DNA of 64,000 bases from DASXAI01 sp963728985 (GCA_963728985.1 CAVSME010000001.1:620001-684000); one strand, 5' to 3'; positions 53,175-62,302 are shown, numbered from the stretch's first letter. Translations and numbers: made by a program. Notes: generated from the letters alone by a model not told the origin.

Positions 53175-53837
53175 ATGCGCTCGCTCGTTCTCGCCAGCTT
53201 CCTGAACCCCGAGTCGCTGCTGGACAAGGGCGGTCTGGCGCTGCTCGGCCTCATCATCTTCGCCGAGTCCGGCCTGCTCATCGGCTTCTTCCTGCCCGGG
53301 GACTCGCTGCTGTTCGTGGGCGGCTTCCTGGCCAGCGACGCGGGCGAGCACCGCCTCCCGGCGCTGTGGTTCGTGGCCCTCGTGGCCTTCGGCGCCGCCG
53401 TCCTCGGCGACCAGGTCGGCTTCTGGTTCGGGCGCAAGGTGGGTCCGAACCTGTTCACGCGCCCCGACAGCCGCCTGTTCAAGCAGCAGAACGTGGCCAA
53501 GGCCCATGACTTCTTCGAACGTCACGGCCCCAAGACCATCGTGCTGGCCCGCTTCGTGCCCATCGTGCGCACGTTCGCCCCGATCGTGGCCGGCGTGAGC
53601 GACATGAACTACCGGACGTTCGTCACCTTCAACATCATCGGTGGCTTCATCTGGGCGGTGGGGCTCACCACCCTCGGGTACTTCATGGGTCAGATCGACG
53701 TGGTGAAGAACAACATCGAGATCGCCATCGTCGTCGTGATCGCCATCTCGCTGATCCCGGTGGCCCTCGAGCTCATCAAGCATCGCCGCGAGGCCAAGCG
53801 GATCGCCGAGGACGCGATGGCCGACGTCACGGAGTGA
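53175..53837 (+). CDS. DedA-family membrane protein
   Basis: A 220-residue membrane protein with the DedA/SNARE-associated pattern: IIFAESGLLIGFFLPGDSLLFVGGFLA, GDQVGFWFGRKVG, ERHGPKTIVLARFVPIVRTFAPIVAG and a last helix. The E and R in the first and third blocks are family residues. DedA proteins are thought to move lipids (for example undecaprenyl phosphate) across the membrane. It ends 11 bp inside the convergent hypothetical gene. Confidence 0.93.
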   Translation: MRSLVLASFLNPESLLDKGGLALLGLIIFAESGLLIGFFLPGDSLLFVGGFLASDAGEHRLPALWFVALVAFGAAVLGDQVGFWFGRKVGPNLFTRPDSRLFKQQNVAKAHDFFERHGPKTIVLARFVPIVRTFAPIVAGVSDMNYRTFVTFNIIGGFIWAVGLTTLGYFMGQIDVVKNNIEIAIVVVIAISLIPVALELIKHRREAKRIAEDAMADVTE

Positions 53838-54474
53838 CGGCGCTGGTCTGCCAACCCGAGTCGGTCAGGGTGCGGGCCACGGTGAGCGTGTCGGGGCCGC
53901 GGAAGTAGACGGTGGAGCGACCGGCCGCCGCCACATCCACGGCGGCGATCGCCAGCGGTCCCCACGTGTGCGACCGGGCAGCCGGGCCGACCAGCTCGAG
54001 CGGGCCACCGGTCACCTCGATGACGGCATGGGCCTCGCCCACCTGCGTGTAGCCACCGGCCACAGCCGTCGCCGGGCCAGCGGCGTACCACTCCACGTCG
54101 AAGGCCACCGCGGCGGCGGTCCCGTAGGCCCGCCCGAGGGCGTCGGCCGGGTCGTCGAGGGCGACGGCATGGCACTCGTTGCGCACGGTCCACTGCTCGA
54201 ACGGCGCCTCGCAGTGGTGGTCGGCCCAGAGGCCGGTGGTACGGACCCGCAGGCCGGCAGTGGGCAGCGGCAGATCGTTGTCGGCCACGTGCAGGAGCGC
54301 CTCGCCGTCGCGCACGAGCACGCTCCAGTACCACGCTCGGCGCTGCACCGGCAGGAGGGTCAGCCACGTGAAGGCAGCGGCGCCCGGCGTCCACAGGTCG
54401 AAGACGTACGTCTCGGCCCAGGACGGCTCCCCGTCGGGCGGGTGGCGATCCTCGTCGGCCGGGTCCTCGCGCAC
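53827..54474 (-). CDS. hypothetical protein resembling DUF7064/7065 lipocalin-like proteins
   Basis: A 215-residue protein with many Trp/Tyr and beta-strand patterns: DGEPSWAETYVFDLWTPGAAAFTWLTL, RRAWYWSVLVRDGEALLHV, TTGLWADHHCEAPFEQWTV. This resembles DUF7064/7065 proteins with a CrtC-like lipocalin fold, often near lipid or sterol genes. The GTG at 54474 precedes the conserved region. It faces the SCP2 gene divergently at 22 bp, and SCP2 binds lipids, so a shared lipid context is possible. No enzyme activity can be named. Confidence 0.6.
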   Translation of the reverse strand: MREDPADEDRHPPDGEPSWAETYVFDLWTPGAAAFTWLTLLPVQRRAWYWSVLVRDGEALLHVADNDLPLPTAGLRVRTTGLWADHHCEAPFEQWTVRNECHAVALDDPADALGRAYGTAAAVAFDVEWYAAGPATAVAGGYTQVGEAHAVIEVTGGPLELVGPAARSHTWGPLAIAAVDVAAAGRSTVYFRGPDTLTVARTLTDSGWQTSAVTP

Positions 54475-54495
54475 CGTCGGGCAGACTAGGCAACC

Positions 54496-54888
54496 GTGCT
54501 CCGGTACCTCAGCCTCGACTGGATCGCCGCCCTCGGCGAGGAGGTCGAGCGCAGCGACGCGCTCCGGGAGGCCGCCGCCGGCCGCCGGTTGGCCGTCACC
54601 CAGGTCGTCACCGACGGCCCCGAGGGCGACGTGAGCTACCACCTCGACGTGGACGACGGCGCCGTCCGGTTCGGGCCGGGTCCGGCCGACGGCGAGCAGC
54701 TGCGCTTCATGCAGGACTGGGACACCGCGGTCGCCGTCGCCACCGGCGCCATGAACGCCCAGGAGGCCTTCATCGGGGGGCGCATCAAGCTGATGGGCGA
54801 CCAGCAGCTGCTGCTCGACTCGGTGCCGGTGTTCGCCGCCCTCGACTCGGTGTTCTCGAAGGTGCGGGAGCGCACCGACTATGCCTGA
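54496..54888 (+). CDS. SCP2-domain (sterol carrier) protein
   Basis: A 130-residue SCP2-fold protein: LSLDWIAALGEEVERSDALRE at the start, VSYHLDVDDGAVRFGPGPADG strands, and FIGGRIKLMGDQQLLLDSVPVFAALDSVF at the C-terminus, which holds the G-x-I-K-x-x-G pattern. Such domains bind acyl-CoA or sterols. The GTG at 54496 is the only fit. It overlaps the Fpg gene by 8 bp and they are probably co-expressed, an odd pairing. Confidence 0.85.
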   Translation: MLRYLSLDWIAALGEEVERSDALREAAAGRRLAVTQVVTDGPEGDVSYHLDVDDGAVRFGPGPADGEQLRFMQDWDTAVAVATGAMNAQEAFIGGRIKLMGDQQLLLDSVPVFAALDSVFSKVRERTDYA

Positions 54889-55720
54889 GCTCCCCGAGGT
54901 CCAGGCCCACGTCGAGCGGCTGACGGCCGAGTTCGGCGGGGCCACGCTGGAACGCTTCACCCCGATCGCCTTCCACGCGCTGAAGACGGTGGTGCCGGCG
55001 CCCGAGGCGTCCGTCGGCCAGCCGCTGCGGGCGGTGGGTCGGCGGGGCAAGTACCTCCTGCTCGACTTCGGGGCCGACACCTTCGTCGTGCACCTCATGC
55101 AGGGCGGCCGGCTCAAGCCCGATCCGAAGAAGACGGCGCGGCCCAAGGGGGGCCTGGCCCGGTGGACGTTCACCGACGATCGGGCCCTCCTCCTGACCGA
55201 GCAGGGCACCGAGCGGCGCGCTGGCGTGTGGGTGTCGGTGACCGAGGGCGTCCGCGACCGCCCGCCCCTCGACGATCTCGGTCCCGAAGCCACCGAGATC
55301 ACGCCGGAGGAGCTGGCGGCGCGCTTCGCCGCCAGGGGCGTGCGGCTGCACTCGTTCCTGCGTGACCAGGGCGCCATCGCCGGGCTCGGGCGGCGGCTGG
55401 CCAACGAGGTGTGCCACCGGGCGAAGCTGTCGCCGTTCGCGTCGACCAAGTCGCTCGGGTTGGAGGGCGCGACCAAGGTCGTGGCGGCGATCCACGACGC
55501 CGTGGTGGAGGGCCTCGCCTACGAGCGCACCCGTCCCGACATGAGCGCGTCGGCCGACCGGCCCGGCGGCGTCCACCATCGCGCCGGCCAACCGTGCCCG
55601 GTGTGCGGCGACACCGTGCGCGAGGTGAGCTATGCGAAGTACCAGGTCAACTACTGCCCCACGTGCCAGACCGGCGGCAAGGTGCTGGCCGACAACACCA
55701 CGAGCAAGTTCCTGAAGTGA
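54881..55720 (+). CDS. Fpg/Nei-family DNA glycosylase
   Basis: A 279-residue base-excision enzyme with N-terminal PELPEVQAHVERL (catalytic Pro/Glu), the H2TH region with LGRRLANEVCHRAKLSPF and a C-terminal zinc finger CPVCGDTVREVSYAKYQVNYCPTCQTGG. It removes oxidised bases and cleaves the strand. Length and the CQTGG finger fit Fpg; the N-terminal loop differs from E. coli MutM, so Fpg versus Nei2 is unresolved. A strong hairpin follows the stop. Confidence 0.92.
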   Translation: MPELPEVQAHVERLTAEFGGATLERFTPIAFHALKTVVPAPEASVGQPLRAVGRRGKYLLLDFGADTFVVHLMQGGRLKPDPKKTARPKGGLARWTFTDDRALLLTEQGTERRAGVWVSVTEGVRDRPPLDDLGPEATEITPEELAARFAARGVRLHSFLRDQGAIAGLGRRLANEVCHRAKLSPFASTKSLGLEGATKVVAAIHDAVVEGLAYERTRPDMSASADRPGGVHHRAGQPCPVCGDTVREVSYAKYQVNYCPTCQTGGKVLADNTTSKFLK

Positions 55721-55741
55721 GGGTGCGCCGACGGCGCACCC
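55721..55741 (+). terminator. hairpin terminator after the Fpg/Nei gene
   Basis: GGGTGCGCC (55721-55729) pairs perfectly with GGCGCACCC (55733-55741) across a 3-nt loop, directly after the stop codon. Confidence 0.65.
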
Positions 55742-55879
55742 GTGGCCCGAGCGGCCCGGCGCCACAGGCGCTCAGAGCGGGGAGGTAGGCCGAACGGCCC
55801 CCCTCGCCGGTCCCGCGCCGTCTGGTAGAACTCACCCACGGTGGCGGCGGCACCAGGAGCAGACGGGAGGGCTGCGGCG

Positions 55880-56776
55880 ATGGACCATGCGCTCACACGG
55901 CGAGGCTTGTTGGCAGGGATGGGAGCCACCGCGGGGGTCGCCGCACTGGCGGCCGGAGTCGGCCCCGCCGGTGCCGCGCCGGGCCGGGTGCTCGGGCCCG
56001 CCGGCCTCGAGCCCGCCGCCCTGGTGCCGGGCCTCACCTACCTGACGATCGACGGCAGCGCGTTCGTGCCTCGCGACAGCAGCGCCGGTTGGGAGCGCAA
56101 CATCTCCACCCAGGGCACCGCGCTGGTCAACGGCGGCACGTTGGTGGCGCCAGTGGCCCTGCCCGTCGGCGCCGTGCTCAAGCAGGTGACGCTGTACTAC
56201 CTGTTCCCGTCGGGCGATCTCCAGGCCTCCGTGCAGCGCAAGACCTTCGCCGGCAGCTATGACCCTGTCGCCCCGCCGGCCACGCTGCCGAACGGTCCCT
56301 CCCTGCAGGCATTCGTCTGGGACATGACCGAGCCCGTCAACGGCACGGCCACCTACTCCGTGTTCGTCAACACGGACGACGCCAGCCAACTGGTTGGTGG
56401 TCTGCTCGTCGGCTACCTCGCGCCGGCGGCGCAGGCCTTCACCCCGCTGGACACGATCACGCGCGTGCTCGACACCCGCACCGGCGGCGGCAAGCTGGCG
56501 CCGAACGAGGAGCGCACCGTCGCCCTCGGGCTGCCCGCCGGCGCCCGGGCCGGGGTCTTCAACCTCACGGTCACCGAGACCGAGGCGGGCGGCTGGGTGG
56601 CCGCCTTCCCCGCCGGCACGACCTATCCCGGCAACTCCAGCATCAACTGGTTCGGCCCCAACCAGAACCTGGCCAACGGCGTCATCTGCGCCGTCGACAG
56701 CGCCGGGAAGATCACCATCCGCGGCGGCGTCAACAAGACCCACGTCCTCATCGACGTCCAGGGCTACCTGTCGTAG
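55880..56776 (+). CDS. Tat-exported protein with a C-terminal PGYLT-type beta repeat
   Basis: A 298-residue protein. The ATG at 55880 (GGGAGG 9 bp upstream) gives a Tat signal (LTRRGLLAGMGATAGVAALAAG ... GAA). Residues about 40-185 form a beta-rich domain with FAGSYDPVAPPATL and YSVFVNTDDASQLVGGLLVGY. The last 100 residues match the repeat of the SGNH protein at 48430, with VFNLTVTETEAGGWVAAFPAG and HVLIDVQGYL. Function unknown; it is a surface or periplasmic protein with no enzyme motifs. Confidence 0.75.
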   Translation: MDHALTRRGLLAGMGATAGVAALAAGVGPAGAAPGRVLGPAGLEPAALVPGLTYLTIDGSAFVPRDSSAGWERNISTQGTALVNGGTLVAPVALPVGAVLKQVTLYYLFPSGDLQASVQRKTFAGSYDPVAPPATLPNGPSLQAFVWDMTEPVNGTATYSVFVNTDDASQLVGGLLVGYLAPAAQAFTPLDTITRVLDTRTGGGKLAPNEERTVALGLPAGARAGVFNLTVTETEAGGWVAAFPAGTTYPGNSSINWFGPNQNLANGVICAVDSAGKITIRGGVNKTHVLIDVQGYLS

Positions 56777-56872
56777 CGGCAGTACCCCAACCGCGTACTG
56801 ACGCGCTCAGAGCCGATATACGACACCGTTCGTACATGAGTCGGCGTCGGCCACCGCCTACGCTCCCGGCCG

Positions 56873-57586
56873 ATGCCGATCCACCTGCGGGCCGAACCGG
56901 GCGACTACGCGCCGGCGGTGCTGTGCCCCGGCGATCCCCGCCGGGCCGAGCACATCGCCCGGACCTTCTTCACCGACGCCCGCCTCGTGAACGAGGAGCG
57001 CGGCATGCTCGGCTTCACCGGCACGTTCGATGGCCGGCCCATCTCGGTGCAGGCCAGTGGGATGGGCTGCCCGAGTGCCGCCATCGTCTACGAGGAGCTG
57101 ACCCAGCTCGGCGTCGAGCGCATCATCCGGGTGGGCACGTGCGGCGCCCTCCAACCTCATATGGCCATGGCCGACCTCGTGGTGGCCATGGCGGCCACGC
57201 CGTCCGACCAGACCGCGCTCACCTACACGGGCGGCGAGCCCCACGCCCCCGTGGCCGACTGGCGCCTCGTGCACCGGGCGGTGCTGCTGGCCGAGGAGCG
57301 GGGCGAGACCGTCCATGTCGGGGGCATCGTCTCCAGCGACGTCTTCTACGACCCTGATCCCGACCGGCCCCGGCGGTGGGCGGCGCGGGGCCACCTCGGC
57401 ATCGAGATGGAAGCCGCCGTGCTCTACACCATCGGAGCGCTGCGGGGCGTGGCCACGCTGGCCGTGCTCACCGTGTCCGACACGCTGTACGGCGAGGGTG
57501 CTGTGCGCATCTCCGACGACGCGCTGCGCCAGGGCGTCGAGCGAATGACCGAGCTGGCCGCTCGTGTGGCGATCGCCGATTTGTAG
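56873..57586 (+). CDS. purine/uridine nucleoside phosphorylase (PNP_UDP_1, DeoD-like)
   Basis: A 237-residue enzyme that cleaves nucleosides with phosphate. Motifs are VLCPGDPRRAEHIARTF, NEERGMLGFTGTFDGRPISVQASGMGCPSA, RVGTCGALQ and IEMEAAVLYTIGAL. The G-M-G-x-P-S and E-M-E blocks are the substrate site of the high-molecular-mass nucleoside phosphorylases. DeoD (purine) is the closest in N-terminal wording, but Udp cannot be excluded. Its stop is followed directly by repeat R2 and mobile element copy C. Confidence 0.87.
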   Translation: MPIHLRAEPGDYAPAVLCPGDPRRAEHIARTFFTDARLVNEERGMLGFTGTFDGRPISVQASGMGCPSAAIVYEELTQLGVERIIRVGTCGALQPHMAMADLVVAMAATPSDQTALTYTGGEPHAPVADWRLVHRAVLLAEERGETVHVGGIVSSDVFYDPDPDRPRRWAARGHLGIEMEAAVLYTIGALRGVATLAVLTVSDTLYGEGAVRISDDALRQGVERMTELAARVAIADL

Positions 57587-57633
57587 TCTGACGCGTCAAT
57601 GCCTCGGCTTCGCCTCGGACTCGCTGTGCTCGG
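57587..57633 (+). repeat. stop-proximal repeat R2, copy f
   Basis: Directly after the phosphorylase TAG: a small CCTCGG...CCTCGG hairpin, then CTCGCTGTGCTCGG, where mobile element copy C is inserted. The R2 sequence resumes after the element at 58073. Confidence 0.65.
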
Positions 57634-58072
57634 AGGGCTAGCGGATAGGGCTCCATCGGTCGCGCCAGTCGATGAGTTTGGCGGTGAGGGTGATGGCGAG
57701 GGCGAGTGGGGCGTGGCGGTGGATGGTGGTGCGGTCGGTGTTGCGGCGCAGTTGTCCGGAGTTGGAGAGCCAGCTGTTGGTGCGTTCGATGGGCCAGCGG
57801 TGGCGGTCAGGACGGTGGGTAGTGGCCTGGTAGTGCTGGCGGCGGCGGCCTTTGGCGAAGCGGCCGTGGCCGGTCCTGGATCGAGTTCGCCGGAGTGGGG
57901 TGATCACGACCAGGCCGACCACTGGAATCCTGTTCCGATCGGCGTTTGGGTGCCGATTGCCTCGCCTGGCGGGCCGATCGGCACCCATGACCGAATCGGC
58001 ACCCAACGTCGCTCACGGATCGTGGCCACCGGCCCCGTCCGCACCGATCGCCAGCACCTATCCGCTCGCCCT
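57634..58072. mobile_element. IS5-like remnant / MITE parent, copy C
   Basis: A 439-bp element with terminal inverted repeats AGGGCTAGCGGATAGG (57634) and CCTATCCGCTCGCCCT (58057-58072), flanked by CTCGG on both sides (57629-57633 and 58073-58077), a 5-bp duplication. Its right half is the same non-coding core as copies A and B; the left part carries the end of a transposase gene. Confidence 0.82.
57638..57890 (-). pseudogene. IS5-family transposase C-terminal remnant
   Basis: About 85 codons of a transposase end, with the DDE-family motif RHRWPIERTNSWLSNSGQLR and then RNTDRTT and LALAITLTAKLIDW, a typical IS5-type C-terminus. The catalytic N-terminal part is missing; upstream the frame runs into the non-coding core. 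The stop codon falls within the left terminal repeat, as in many insertion sequences. Confidence 0.75.
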
Positions 58073-58147
58073 CTCGGACAATGCAGCTCGCGCTCGACCC
58101 GGCGCCGCACTGCGGCGCCAGCGGACCTATCGGTCGGCACCTGAGCC

Positions 58148-60094
58148 ATGACCGAGCGCTACCTCTGGTCGCCCATACGGCTCGGTCCGATCACGGTCCG
58201 CAACCGCATCGTCTTCAGCGCGCACCTGACCAACTACGCCGACGACGGCCTGCCCACCGAGCAGCACGCCGCGTACTACGAGGCGCGGGCCGCCGGCGGC
58301 AGCGGGCTCATCATCACCGAGGAGCACTCCACCCACCCCACCGACTGGCCCTACGAGAAGCTGATCCACGGCTTCCACCGCGAGGTCATCCCCGGGTACC
58401 GGCGCATCACCGAGGCCGTCCACCGCCACCGCACCCCGATCTTCGCCCAGATCAACCACAACGGCGGCCAGGCCTCGTCGATGTACACCCGCCGGCCGGT
58501 GTGGGCCCCGTCGCCGGTCGCCGACCCGTTGTTCCGCGAGGTGCCGAAAGCCGTCGACGAGGCGGAGATCGCCGAGATCGTGGCCGGCTACGCCGCGGTG
58601 GCCGAGCACTGCGCCGAGGGCGGCTTCGACGGCATCGAGTTGCAGTGCTCGCACTCGTCCATCGTGCGGGGGTTCCTGTCGCCCGCCACCAACCTGCGCA
58701 CCGACGCCTACGGCGGCCCGCTGGCCAACCGGGCCCGGCTGCTGCTCGAGATCGTCGCTGCCGTGCGCCGCACGATCGGCAGCGGTATGGCCCTCGGCGT
58801 GCGCATCTGCGGCGACGAGCTGATCGACGGCGGCACCACCATCGACGAAGCGGTGCACGTCGCCGAGCTGGTCGAGGCCACGGGCCACGTCGACTACATC
58901 AACACCTCGATTGGCGTGGCCACGGCCAGCCTCTTCATGATCGAAGCGTCGATGCACGTACCACCCGGCTACGCGCTGTTCATCCCCTCCGCCATACGCA
59001 AGGCCGTCGATCTACCGGTCGTCGGCGTGGGCCGCTTCAAGGATCCGCTGCAGGCCGAGCGGGCGCTGGCCGAGGGGCACTGCGACCTGATCGGCGTGGT
59101 GCGGGGCCAGATCGCCGACGCCGAGTTCGCGGCGAAGGCGCGCGCCGGTGCCACCGACGAGATCCGCCTGTGCCTCTCGTGCAACCAGGAGTGCGTGGGG
59201 CGGATGGGCCTCAACCGCTGGCTCGGTTGCATCGAGAACCCCCGCACGGGCCGCGAGGCGAGCACCGTCGGGCAGCGCCGACCGGTGCACCGTCGCCGAC
59301 GCGTGATGGTCGTGGGCGCCGGACCGGCCGGCCTCCAGGCCGCCATTGCCGCCGCCCGCAACGGCCACGACGTGACGGTCTGCGAGAAGGAGCAGCAGGC
59401 CGGCGGGCAGGTGCGTCTCGCCGCGCTGGTGCCCAACCGGGCCGAGCTGGGCGACCTGGTGCGCAACCAGCTGACCGAGTGCCGCCGCCTCGGGGTGACG
59501 GTGGAGTACGGCGTCGGCGTCTGGCCCGGCCTCGTGAGCGAGCGCCGGCCCGACCACGTGATCGTGGCCACCGGCGCCGAGCCCGCCCGCCCGTGGTGGG
59601 TGCCCGGCGAGCAGGAGAACGTGTGCGATGTGCGGGAGGTCCTCGACGGCAGCGCGGCGCCGTTCGGCGCGGTCGTCGTCATCGACGAGCTCGGCTTCCA
59701 CCACGCCACATCGGTGGCCGAGCTGCTGGCCGACCGCGGCTGCACCGTGGAGGTCGTCACCAACGGCATGGTGGTGGGCCAGGACCTCGGCATCACCCTC
59801 GACATGGAGGGCTGGTGGATGCGGGCCAGCGCCAAGGGCATCGTGCAGTCCACCGATCTGGTGCCGATGGGCATGGAGGGCCGCACGCTCAAGCTGCTGC
59901 ACCACCCGACGGGCACCGACCAGACGCGTGCGCCCGACTGGGTGGTGCTGGCCGTGCCGCCCAACCCGGTCGAGTGGCTGTACCTCGACCTGAAGAACGC
60001 CGGCCTCAGCGTGGAACGGGTAGGCGATTGCGTGGCGCCGCGGCGGGCCCACGCCGCAGTCGTCGACGGCGAGCGGGCGGGGGCGGCGGTGTGA
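58148..60094 (+). CDS. mycofactocin-associated OYE/FadH-family flavin oxidoreductase
   Basis: A 648-residue enzyme of the 2,4-dienoyl-CoA-reductase layout. An OYE-type FMN barrel (about 1-335) shows FAQINHNGGQAS, FDGIELQCSHSSIVRGFLSP and TNLRTDAYGGPLANRARLL. Four Cys follow in CLSCNQECVGRMGLNRWLGC (about 342-361) for a [4Fe-4S] cluster. The C-terminal FAD/NAD(P) domain has VMVVGAGPAGLQAAIAAARNG (near 388). The following genes are ETF and FixCX-like and then mftE, so the protein fits the mycofactocin FadH/OYE group. Electron donors or substrates are not established. Its stop overlaps the ETF-alpha start. Confidence 0.9.
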   Translation: MTERYLWSPIRLGPITVRNRIVFSAHLTNYADDGLPTEQHAAYYEARAAGGSGLIITEEHSTHPTDWPYEKLIHGFHREVIPGYRRITEAVHRHRTPIFAQINHNGGQASSMYTRRPVWAPSPVADPLFREVPKAVDEAEIAEIVAGYAAVAEHCAEGGFDGIELQCSHSSIVRGFLSPATNLRTDAYGGPLANRARLLLEIVAAVRRTIGSGMALGVRICGDELIDGGTTIDEAVHVAELVEATGHVDYINTSIGVATASLFMIEASMHVPPGYALFIPSAIRKAVDLPVVGVGRFKDPLQAERALAEGHCDLIGVVRGQIADAEFAAKARAGATDEIRLCLSCNQECVGRMGLNRWLGCIENPRTGREASTVGQRRPVHRRRRVMVVGAGPAGLQAAIAAARNGHDVTVCEKEQQAGGQVRLAALVPNRAELGDLVRNQLTECRRLGVTVEYGVGVWPGLVSERRPDHVIVATGAEPARPWWVPGEQENVCDVREVLDGSAAPFGAVVVIDELGFHHATSVAELLADRGCTVEVVTNGMVVGQDLGITLDMEGWWMRASAKGIVQSTDLVPMGMEGRTLKLLHHPTGTDQTRAPDWVVLAVPPNPVEWLYLDLKNAGLSVERVGDCVAPRRAHAAVVDGERAGAAV

Positions 60095-61014
60095 GCCGCA
60101 TCGCCGTGGTCCCCGTGCGGGCCGGCGCGATGGTGGCCGGCGGCGCCGAGGCCGTGGCCGAGTGCGGCGGCCGGGCCCTGCTGATCGGCGACGGCGCGAC
60201 CGACGCGGCCGACGCGCTGGCCGGCATCGCTACCGCGCCGGTCGTGACGATCGCCGCCGCAACATTCGCCCCGGCGGCGTGGGCGGCGATGGTCGCCACT
60301 GCCGTCGCCAGCGACGACGTCGTGGTGCTGCCGGCGTCGGCCGACGGGCGCGACCTCGCGCCCCGCCTCGCCGCCGTGCTCGACCGGCCGCTCCTCGCCG
60401 GCGCCATCGCCGTCGGCGACCACGAGGCCGACGTCGCTCGCCAGGGCGGTCTCGTCATCGAGACGGTGGACGCGCCCGGGCCGTTCGTGGCCACGCTCCA
60501 GCCCGGGGTGCGCGGCGTCGCCCCATCGGCCACCGCCGAGGCGGTCGCCGTGGAGCCGCTCGCCGTCGCCGCTCCCAGCGGCGTGCACGACCCGGAGGTG
60601 CTGGAGGTGCTCCCGCCCGACGTGGCCACCATGGACCTGGCCGAAGCGAGCGCCATCGTCGCCGGCGGCGCCGGTCTCGACTCGCCGGAACGGTTCGCGC
60701 AGCTCGAACGCATCGGCGTCGCCCTCGGTGCGTCGGTGGGGGCGACGCGTGTCGTCACCGACCGGGGGTGGCTCAGCCACGATCGCCAGATCGGCACGAC
60801 CGGCGTCGTCGTCGATCCCCGCCTCTACGTCGCGTTCGGCATCAGCGGCGCCGTGCAGCACACGAGCGGCCTGGGGCAGCCCGACCACATCGTCAGCGTG
60901 AACACCGATCCTCACTGCCCGATGATGCAGCTGGCCGACGTGCCGATCGTGGCCGACGCCAACGCCGTTCTGGACGAACTGACCACCCTCCTCGGGATCG
61001 ATGCCGATGCCTGA
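60091..61014 (+). CDS. mycofactocin-associated electron transfer flavoprotein alpha subunit
   Basis: A 307-residue ETF-alpha-like protein. The C-terminal FAD domain carries IVAGGAGLDSPERF, then GASVGATRVVTDRGWLSHDRQIG and VAFGISGAVQHTSGLGQ, the classical ETF-alpha signature. The N-terminal half is less conserved than usual. It forms a dimer with the ETF-beta encoded 1.6 kb downstream and passes electrons to the FixC-like protein next to it. The GTG at 60091 overlaps the OYE stop (GTGA). Confidence 0.92.
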   Translation: MSRIAVVPVRAGAMVAGGAEAVAECGGRALLIGDGATDAADALAGIATAPVVTIAAATFAPAAWAAMVATAVASDDVVVLPASADGRDLAPRLAAVLDRPLLAGAIAVGDHEADVARQGGLVIETVDAPGPFVATLQPGVRGVAPSATAEAVAVEPLAVAAPSGVHDPEVLEVLPPDVATMDLAEASAIVAGGAGLDSPERFAQLERIGVALGASVGATRVVTDRGWLSHDRQIGTTGVVVDPRLYVAFGISGAVQHTSGLGQPDHIVSVNTDPHCPMMQLADVPIVADANAVLDELTTLLGIDADA

Positions 61015-62302
61015 CGTCGACGCCGTCGTGGTCGGCGCCGGACCGGCGGGCGCTGCCGCCGCACTCGCGCTGGCACGCGCCGGGCGCTCCGTCGTGCTCG
61101 TCGAGCGCGGCCCGTTCCCCGGCGCGAAGAACATGTACGGCGGTGTGGTGTACGCCCGCGTCCTCGACACCGTGCTGCCCCGATGGTGGGACGAGGCGCC
61201 CATCCAGCGGTGGGTGACGCGCCGCTCCACGATGGTGCTGACCGACACCCAGGCGCTGACCGTCGACTACCGCACCGGCGCGTGGGCCGAGCCGCCCTAC
61301 AACGGCGCCACCGCGTACCGGCCAGACTTCGATGCCTGGCTCGCCGGCAAGGCCGAGGCGGCGGGCGCCGAGCTGGTGTGCTCCACCACCGTCACCGGCC
61401 TCCTGCGCGACGGTGGGCGCGTGGTCGGCGTGCGCACCGATCGGCCGGGCGGTGAGATCAGCGCCGGCGTCGTGATCGCCTGCGACGGCGTCAACTCCTT
61501 CGTGGCCAAAGAGGCCGGCCTTTACGGGCCGGTCGACCAGAACGACTTCACCCTGGGCGTGAAGGAGACGCTGGCCCTCCCCAAGGAGGTGATCGACGAG
61601 CGCTTCGGCGTGCGCGGTCGCCACGGCGTCGACATCGAGATCCTCGGGGGCACCGGCGTCAACGGCGGCGGCTTCCTCTACACGAACCTCGACACCCTCT
61701 CGGTCGGCGTCGTTCTGAAGCTGCCGGCACTGGCCGCCCAGCAACGGCGACCCGAGGAGATCATCGCTGGCCTGAAGGCGCACCCGGCGATCGCCCCGCT
61801 GGTCGAGGGCGCCGAGCTGAAGGAGTACTCCGCCCACCTCATCCCCGAGGGTGGTTGGCACATGATCCCCCGGCTGACGGGCGATGGCCTGCTGGTGGCG
61901 GGCGACGCCGCCGCCCTGTGCCTCGCCGCCGGCGTCTGGCTCGAGGGCGTGAACTTCGCCATCGGCTCGGGCCTGGTGGCCGGTGAGGTCGCCGCCGCCG
62001 CGCTGGCCGCCGGCGACACGTCGGGGCGCCGGCTCGGCGCCTACCGCCAGCGCCTGTCGCATTCGTTCGTGCTGGCCGACCACAAGCGGCTGCGCAAGAT
62101 CCCGCACCTCGTGCTGTCCGACCGCGTCCAGCACCAGTACCCGCAGCTGATGTGCTCCGTGGCCGAGCGCATGTTCCGCGTCGACAACCCGGCACCCAAA
62201 CCGGGGCTGCGCCGCATCCTGCGCCAGGAGGCGACCCGGGCGGGCGTCCGCCTGCGCGACATCGCCAAGGACACATGGACGGCAGCGAGGGGGTTCGGAT
62301 GA
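61001..62302 (+). CDS. FixC-like flavoprotein (ETF-quinone oxidoreductase family)
   Basis: A 433-residue FAD protein: VDAVVVGAGPAGAAAALALARAGRSVVLVERG, GAKNMYGGVVYARVLD, and a C-terminal DGLLVAGDAAALCLAAGVWLEGVNFAIGSGLVAGE block, all of the FixC/ETF-QO type. It should take electrons from ETF and, with the FixX-like ferredoxin, pass them to membrane quinone. Start at 61001 overlaps ETF-alpha by 14 bp (61007 is an alternative) and its stop overlaps the ferredoxin ATG. Confidence 0.92.
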   Translation: MPMPDVDAVVVGAGPAGAAAALALARAGRSVVLVERGPFPGAKNMYGGVVYARVLDTVLPRWWDEAPIQRWVTRRSTMVLTDTQALTVDYRTGAWAEPPYNGATAYRPDFDAWLAGKAEAAGAELVCSTTVTGLLRDGGRVVGVRTDRPGGEISAGVVIACDGVNSFVAKEAGLYGPVDQNDFTLGVKETLALPKEVIDERFGVRGRHGVDIEILGGTGVNGGGFLYTNLDTLSVGVVLKLPALAAQQRRPEEIIAGLKAHPAIAPLVEGAELKEYSAHLIPEGGWHMIPRLTGDGLLVAGDAAALCLAAGVWLEGVNFAIGSGLVAGEVAAAALAAGDTSGRRLGAYRQRLSHSFVLADHKRLRKIPHLVLSDRVQHQYPQLMCSVAERMFRVDNPAPKPGLRRILRQEATRAGVRLRDIAKDTWTAARGFG

